Assembly: GCA_021817355.1 (NCBI GenBank) | Contig: JAKAVI010000263.1 | Coordinates: 1-17,553, forward strand | From: Pseudomonadota bacterium | GTDB taxonomy: Bacteria; Pseudomonadota; Alphaproteobacteria; Micropepsales; Micropepsaceae | Length of the DNA stretch: 17,553 nt | Direction of reading: 5' to 3' | Part shown: piece after piece, positions 13,882 to 17,553 of the stretch | How the letters are laid out: every line of letters starts with the position of its first letter | Position numbering within the stretch: the stretch's first letter is position 1 | Program-made: the position numbers and the translations under genes | Notes under the pieces: model-generated | Seen by the model: only the letters and a program-made list of their open reading frames with translations | Databases searched by the model: none | Told to the model about the DNA's origin: nothing

Positions 13882-14796
13882 TCAGCCGTTGTAATTCAGC
13901 TTCAAGCCCGGCCGCGGCCAACGCACTCTGTAAAGCTCGCCACGACCCGAACAGGTAATCCAGGCATCACGCATGTCTGCTCCCCCAAAGCAGATATTGG
14001 TGGTCAACGGATCCGGACTTGGAAAGTGCTCGATCGTACCGTTGGGGTCGAAGGCGGTGATGCCACCATTGACGATGGTCGCGACACAGACTTTTCCGCC
14101 GGCTTCCACGGCAAGACTGTCAAGAAGTTGATATCCAGGCAAAGGTCCCAGCACGCGGCCCGGGGTCCAAATGTCACTCTGCATCGCGATCTGCCCGGGG
14201 GAGGCAATGTCGTATCCCCACACCCGGCTGGTGTAGGTTTCCGAGACCCACACCACTTTGCCATCGGGAGAAAGGCCGACGCCATTTGGCGTGATCAGAG
14301 GCACGGGCGCGCGGACGATCCGGGAGCCGTCGGCACGCGCGTAATAGAGCGCTCCCTGGTCGAGCTTGTCCTCGCGCACCTTACCGAGGTCGGTAAACCA
14401 GAAGCCGCCATGGGCATCGAACACAATGTCGTTGGGCCCGTTCAGGTTGATGCCATCACAGCGGTCATAGACGACCTCAACCTTGCCCGTTCTGAGGGTT
14501 ACGCGCTGGATGGAGCCGGTCTTGTAATCATCAGGAACGCCATGAGGGGCCGTACTGCCATCTGGCCGCTTGACAAAGGACATGCCGCCATTGTTGCAGA
14601 CATAGACGCAACCATCTGGCCCGACAGCCGCACCATTTGGTCCGCCTCCAAGTTCGGCGATGGTTTCCCGCCTTCCATTGGGCGTCACCCGGCTGAGGGT
14701 GCGGCGCTGAATTTCAACGAGAACGACCGAGCCATCGGCCATGATGATCGGGCCCTCGGGAAATTGAAGCCCGGAGGCCACCAGCTGAAAATCCAT
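13882..14796 (-). CDS. SMP-30/gluconolactonase/LRE family protein (putative lactonase)
   Basis: The 304-aa six-bladed beta-propeller has no signal peptide. ATG at 14796 is preferred over ATG at 14814 because AAGGAGG (14802-14808) lies five bases before it and would otherwise be inside the coding region. Putative metal ligands are Glu14 in LQFPEGPI, the Asn in TPNGVGLSPDGKVVWVSET and the Asp in QLLDSLAVEAGGKV. The family's substrate-site Asn is seen in NGPNDIVFDAHGGFWFTD. Blade repeats such as GPDGCVYVCNNGG and DMRDAWITCSGRGELYRV complete the fold. Family members are Ca/Zn-dependent lactonases or esterases. Opening a lactone to a hydroxy acid would feed the CoA ligases and kinases nearby (inference). 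It has its own promoter and lies 158 bp upstream of the TetR gene, so the two may be cotranscribed. Confidence 0.91.
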   Translation of the reverse strand: MDFQLVASGLQFPEGPIIMADGSVVLVEIQRRTLSRVTPNGRRETIAELGGGPNGAAVGPDGCVYVCNNGGMSFVKRPDGSTAPHGVPDDYKTGSIQRVTLRTGKVEVVYDRCDGINLNGPNDIVFDAHGGFWFTDLGKVREDKLDQGALYYARADGSRIVRAPVPLITPNGVGLSPDGKVVWVSETYTSRVWGYDIASPGQIAMQSDIWTPGRVLGPLPGYQLLDSLAVEAGGKVCVATIVNGGITAFDPNGTIEHFPSPDPLTTNICFGGADMRDAWITCSGRGELYRVRWPRPGLKLNYNG

Positions 14797-14818
14797 TCCA
14801 CCCTCCTTCAACATTGTT

Positions 14819-14851
14819 ATAACACGATATAGTTATGCCACGTTCTGTCAA
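14819..14851 (-). promoter_or_regulatory. Putative promoter and inverted repeat upstream of the SMP-30 gene
   Basis: A perfect -35 TTGACA (14851-14846) is followed after 16 bases by TATCGT (14829-14824) on the minus strand. An inverted repeat ATAAC-N8-GTTAT (14819-14836) overlaps the -10 and start region. It contains AACACGATATA, related to the AACAYRNTATA words in the window's other regulatory gaps. The arms are only 5 bp, so this is a weaker operator candidate than those at 979 and 5709. Confidence 0.5.
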
Positions 14852-15463
14852 CAGCTTCGGCGAAGGCGCGCCGAATGGGTCGCGCGCTCCACGGATGCCG
14901 GAGCCGGATACGGGACAGGCGCCCAGCAGCCCTTCCAAGCTGCTTTGGCGATCGCGACAACCGGCTCATTTTGGAAACCCGAACAGAGCTGCCGCGTGGC
15001 GGAAGCATGCGTTGTCCGCATTTGCCCTTGACCTGGGTTACCCCGGCATTGACGCAGCCACAGGACACCTGTCGCACTGCTCATCACCCTGACAGCGGCT
15101 GGCAGAGACAAGCCTGCCATGCACTTGCATTGCACATTCACCCGCCGGCCAGACCAATGACCGGCTTCAAGCCCGGCACGTTGCCGTTCCGGCGATGCCT
15201 GTTCCTGCCTCTGGTTTCCGCTGGAATGCAGGAAAGAACTTATCCTCCGGATGCATTCTCGTGAGGGAGCGATCATGCTGCACCGCGCAGTAGCGTGAGA
15301 CATATGCCATGTGCTTTCGGCGCAGGTTCAGCTCTTGCGCTCCATGCAATGCGCGCCAAAAGGACGCGCCAGGGGTCTACAGCACAAAATCCATAAATTA
15401 TTTATTGATACCATAGTCTCGATAGATCTACCTTCCTCGCGGCAGGCTCTTGGAGATCGGGCA
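14852..15463. other. Divergent intergenic stretch of about 610 bp, no gene recognised
   Basis: Open frames exist on both strands, but none has a recognisable product or good start. Visible structures are a 6-bp hairpin TGGCAG/CTGCCA with an 8-base loop (15100-15119), the AT-rich symmetric word ATAAATTATTTAT (15393-15405) and the palindrome TAGATCTA (15423-15430). The last two lie 60 and 34 bases before the ThDP-enzyme start and could bind the TetR regulator encoded behind that gene. No convincing -35/-10 pair was found for the plus strand. Confidence 0.4.
15393..15430 (+). promoter_or_regulatory. AT-rich palindromes before the ThDP-enzyme/TetR operon
   Basis: ATAAA-TTA-TTTAT (15393-15405) and TAGATCTA (15423-15430) are perfect small palindromes in an otherwise GC-rich region, just upstream of the plus-strand operon. 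They do not match the ATATA-N8-TATAT repeats, so if they are operators they may belong to the second TetR protein. Confidence 0.3.
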
Positions 15464-17164
15464 ATGGCAGTGGACGGTGGACGTTTGGCGGCACGCACCC
15501 TCAAAAACGCCGGGGTCGAAATTGTCTTTGGTCTGCACGGCGGACATCTCGATACGGTACTGAAGGGATGCAGGGACGAAGGTATCCGGCTGGTTGATTT
15601 CCGCCACGAGGCTGCCGCCGTAAACGCAGCCGACGGCTATTCGAGGGTTACTGGCAAGCTCGGCGTCGCGCTCGTTACCTCAGGACCTGGCCTCACCAAT
15701 GCCCTCGCCGGAATTACCAATGCCGCCGCCGACGGCCGACCCTTGCTGGTGATCACGAGCTCGCCGCCAACCGGCGAGTCCGAAACACTCGAGCTGCAAG
15801 GCGGCCTCGATCTAGTGGCGATGCTGGGTCCGGTTACCAAATGGTCCCACAGGATTTTGGCCGCCCATCGCGTTCCTGACCTGATCGGACTTGGTATTCG
15901 CAAGACCCTCGCCTACCCAAGAGGACCGGTTGTGATCGATCTGCCAATCGACATCGCCTTTACTCCGGTTGCGGACGCAGCCATGAGGACGCCTGGTGCG
16001 CCGCAGATATCCTCCCCTCCATGCCCCGCGACCGAAGCGACGGAAGCGGCCGCTGAGCTCCTCAAGAGCGCAGAGCGGCCGGTCATCATCGTCGGAGAGG
16101 AAAGCCTGGGTGGAGGTCTCAAAGAGCCACTGCGCAATTTTGCCGAAGCCACGGGAATTCCCGTCTTCACCACCACCATAGCCTTCTCCGGATTACCAGG
16201 CGGGCATCCACAGAACGGCGGTGGCGTGCAGAGTTTACCACTATGCCCGACCAAGCCCGACCTCGTCATCCTTGCGGGAACCAGACAGGGCATGTTCGCC
16301 GGCGGGTCCTCGGGGTCTTTTGTTCCTGCTGATGCAAAAGTGATCCAGCTCAACCCCGACGCCGCTGAGATAGGACGTATCTATCCGGTTGCCGTTGGCC
16401 TTGTGGGCGACGTCGCCAAGGGGCTTACCGCGCTCGCCCGCGCCCGCAATTGGCCAGACCGGTCGGCCTGGTGTGCGCAAGCGACCGCCGCGCGATATTT
16501 TCCCGACATGATGTTTGGCGCCGCGGCGATGGAGGAGGACGGCATTCATCCGCATCGTATCTCCAAGGAAATTTACCGTGCCACCCCAGACGGCACCATC
16601 CTCGTCTTTGATGGTGGCGAGGCTGCAGCGTGGGCCAGCTGGGCTCTGGGTGACAAAAATATCTTCGGCTCGCTCAGCCTCGGCTACCACGGCCATCTGG
16701 GCGTCGGTCAAGGCTACGCCATTGGCGCCCAACTCGCCTATCCCGAGCGGCGAGTTCTCCAGATCGCCGGCGACGGCGCCATCGGCTTTCATCTGCAGGA
16801 ATGGGACACGATGGCCCGGCACGGCCTTCCGATCGTGACCGTGATTTACAACAATGCCTGCTGGGGCATGTCGATCCACGGTCAGGAAGCGGTCAACGGC
16901 CCAGGTGGCGATATCATTACACGCCTGGCTGCCACGCGTTACGACAGGGTGGCCGAAGGCTTTGGCTGCCATGGCGAGTTTGTGGATACGGTTGAGGGCG
17001 TGCTGCCGGCCATCGAACGGGCCTTCGCCTCGGGCAAACCCGCTGTCGTCAATGTCGCCACATCAGCCAAGGTCGTCCACCCGGTCACCATCAGCCTGCT
17101 TGGTGATCTGGCCGCCCAAAGCGAGATCATCGTGCCCTATTACAAAAATATCCCCAAGGCCTAG
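15464..17164 (+). CDS. Thiamine-diphosphate-dependent enzyme (acetolactate synthase / 2-hydroxyacyl-CoA lyase superfamily)
   Basis: The 566-aa protein has the Pyr-middle-PP domain order of this superfamily. The conserved catalytic Glu is E49 in VDFRHEAAAVNAADGYSR, followed by VTSGPGLTNALAGI (71-84). The ThDP/Mg motif is GDG (436-438) with NN 25 residues further on (463-464). The middle domain has VILAGTRQG and KVIQLNPDAAEIGR, without the FAD-type RFDDR of biosynthetic acetolactate synthase. No regulatory subunit gene is present. It probably cleaves or joins C-C bonds of 2-keto or 2-hydroxyacyl compounds, such as a 2-hydroxyacyl-CoA lyase, but the substrate is not determinable. ATG at 15464 has GGAG eight bases upstream; an ATG at 15311 in the same frame lacks a ribosome site and reads through low-complexity non-family sequence. 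A TetR gene follows two bases after its stop. Confidence 0.9.
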   Translation: MAVDGGRLAARTLKNAGVEIVFGLHGGHLDTVLKGCRDEGIRLVDFRHEAAAVNAADGYSRVTGKLGVALVTSGPGLTNALAGITNAAADGRPLLVITSSPPTGESETLELQGGLDLVAMLGPVTKWSHRILAAHRVPDLIGLGIRKTLAYPRGPVVIDLPIDIAFTPVADAAMRTPGAPQISSPPCPATEATEAAAELLKSAERPVIIVGEESLGGGLKEPLRNFAEATGIPVFTTTIAFSGLPGGHPQNGGGVQSLPLCPTKPDLVILAGTRQGMFAGGSSGSFVPADAKVIQLNPDAAEIGRIYPVAVGLVGDVAKGLTALARARNWPDRSAWCAQATAARYFPDMMFGAAAMEEDGIHPHRISKEIYRATPDGTILVFDGGEAAAWASWALGDKNIFGSLSLGYHGHLGVGQGYAIGAQLAYPERRVLQIAGDGAIGFHLQEWDTMARHGLPIVTVIYNNACWGMSIHGQEAVNGPGGDIITRLAATRYDRVAEGFGCHGEFVDTVEGVLPAIERAFASGKPAVVNVATSAKVVHPVTISLLGDLAAQSEIIVPYYKNIPKA

Positions 17165-17166
17165 GT

Positions 17167-17553
17167 GTGACCTCCCACACCAGAATAGCCGACGGCCGGC
17201 GCCTGCGTCGGGCCGACAGCCGTGAACGCCTCTATGACGCGGCGCTGAGCCTACTCGAGCGCCGCCGTTTCGACAGTCTTTCCATCGATGAGATCTGCGA
17301 GGAAGCCAATGTCGGGCGGGCAACCTTCTTCCGTATCTACGGCTCAAAGGTGGGACTTCTACTCGAGTTTAACCGCCGCCTTGCCCTGCGGGCAAAGACA
17401 CGGCTCGAGCGCGAAGAGCCGCGTACGACACGCACACGCCTGCTTGTGATCGGGGAGGAAATTGCCAGCGCATGGAGCGGGGTCAGCCGCGAGGCCACGC
17501 TGATCGCCACCGAATTCACGCGGACCCTGACGCTCGCCCATCTTCACAACGCC
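17167..17553 (+). CDS. TetR family transcriptional regulator, N-terminal part (cut by window edge)
   Basis: Translation from GTG at 17167 gives 129 residues and stays open to the window end. The start follows the ThDP-enzyme stop by two bases, with AAGG seven bases upstream inside the previous gene, so the two are probably cotranslated. An arginine-rich N-terminus leads into the TetR DNA-binding domain: RERLYDAALSLLERRRFDSL, then the helix-turn-helix SIDEICEEANVGRATFFRIYGSK. The start of the ligand-binding part follows. No Met codon lies in the N-terminal part, which supports the GTG start. It likely regulates its own operon; it differs clearly from the TetR protein at 12968-13723. Confidence 0.88.
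   Translation, partial: MTSHTRIADGRRLRRADSRERLYDAALSLLERRRFDSLSIDEICEEANVGRATFFRIYGSKVGLLLEFNRRLALRAKTRLEREEPRTTRTRLLVIGEEIASAWSGVSREATLIATEFTRTLTLAHLHNA

Noticed and set aside
13724..13921. 66-residue N-terminal extension of the TetR protein from ATG at 13921
   Set aside because: It overlaps the end of the SMP-30 gene and has non-family sequence; TTG at 13723 has a GGAGG site.
13765..14832. 355-codon open frame on the plus strand opposite the SMP-30 gene
   Set aside because: Antisense shadow; the minus-strand propeller protein is convincing.
15464..17164. Biosynthetic acetolactate synthase (ilvB)
   Set aside because: No FAD-type RFDDR motif, no small-subunit gene or ilv neighbours; it follows catabolic genes and is coupled to a TetR gene.

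Overview
The window looks like a chromosomal catabolic region of a GC-rich Gram-negative alphaproteobacterium, most likely a sphingomonad or relative. This is an inference from the style of the TonB-dependent receptor, the codon use, the GTG/TTG starts and the density of acyl-CoA genes. There are no rRNA or tRNA genes, insertion sequences, phage genes or CRISPR arrays.

Layout. (1) Positions 1-5648, minus strand: a cyclase-family hydrolase, an acyl-CoA synthetase, an APH-like small-molecule kinase and a crotonase are tightly packed as one operon. After a 385-bp regulatory gap follows the N-terminal part of a TonB-dependent receptor that runs off the left edge. (2) Positions 5649-5787: a divergent promoter region built around an AT-rich inverted repeat. 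(3) Positions 5788-7341, plus strand: a second acyl-CoA synthetase. (4) Positions 7349-12210, minus strand: an operon of crotonase, APH-like kinase, DUF6285/LvaB-like protein, acyl-CoA dehydrogenase and a PRISE-like (progesterone 5beta-reductase/iridoid synthase-like) SDR. (5) Positions 12211-12967: a leader with promoter and strong hairpin, then about 700 bp without a recognisable gene. (6) Positions 12968-14796, minus: a TetR regulator (TTG start) and, upstream of it, an SMP-30/lactonase-family protein. (7) Positions 14797-15463: a divergent intergenic region. (8) Positions 15464-17553, plus: a ThDP-dependent lyase/decarboxylase-type enzyme, followed two bases later by a second TetR regulator cut by the right edge.

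How the genes may work together (inference). The kinase + DUF6285 + acyl-CoA dehydrogenase trio matches the LvaA-LvaB-LvaC arrangement of the Pseudomonas putida levulinate pathway and the ACAD10/ACAD11 logic. There, a 4-hydroxyacyl-CoA is phosphorylated and then converted to an enoyl-CoA. Nearby are two CoA ligases to activate acids, two crotonases, a lactonase-type SMP-30 protein, a cyclase-type hydrolase, an enone-reductase-like SDR and an outer-membrane receptor. The region could therefore be a catabolic island for a hydrophobic lactone, 4-hydroxy acid or terpenoid-like substrate that enters beta-oxidation through a 4-phosphoacyl-CoA step. The substrate cannot be read from the sequence.

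Regulation. Two inverted repeats with the same architecture (ATATA-N8-TATAT, N8 = GAAYRCRT) lie upstream of the receptor gene and between the two divergent acyl-CoA operons. They point to one shared regulator, possibly one of the two TetR proteins encoded here.
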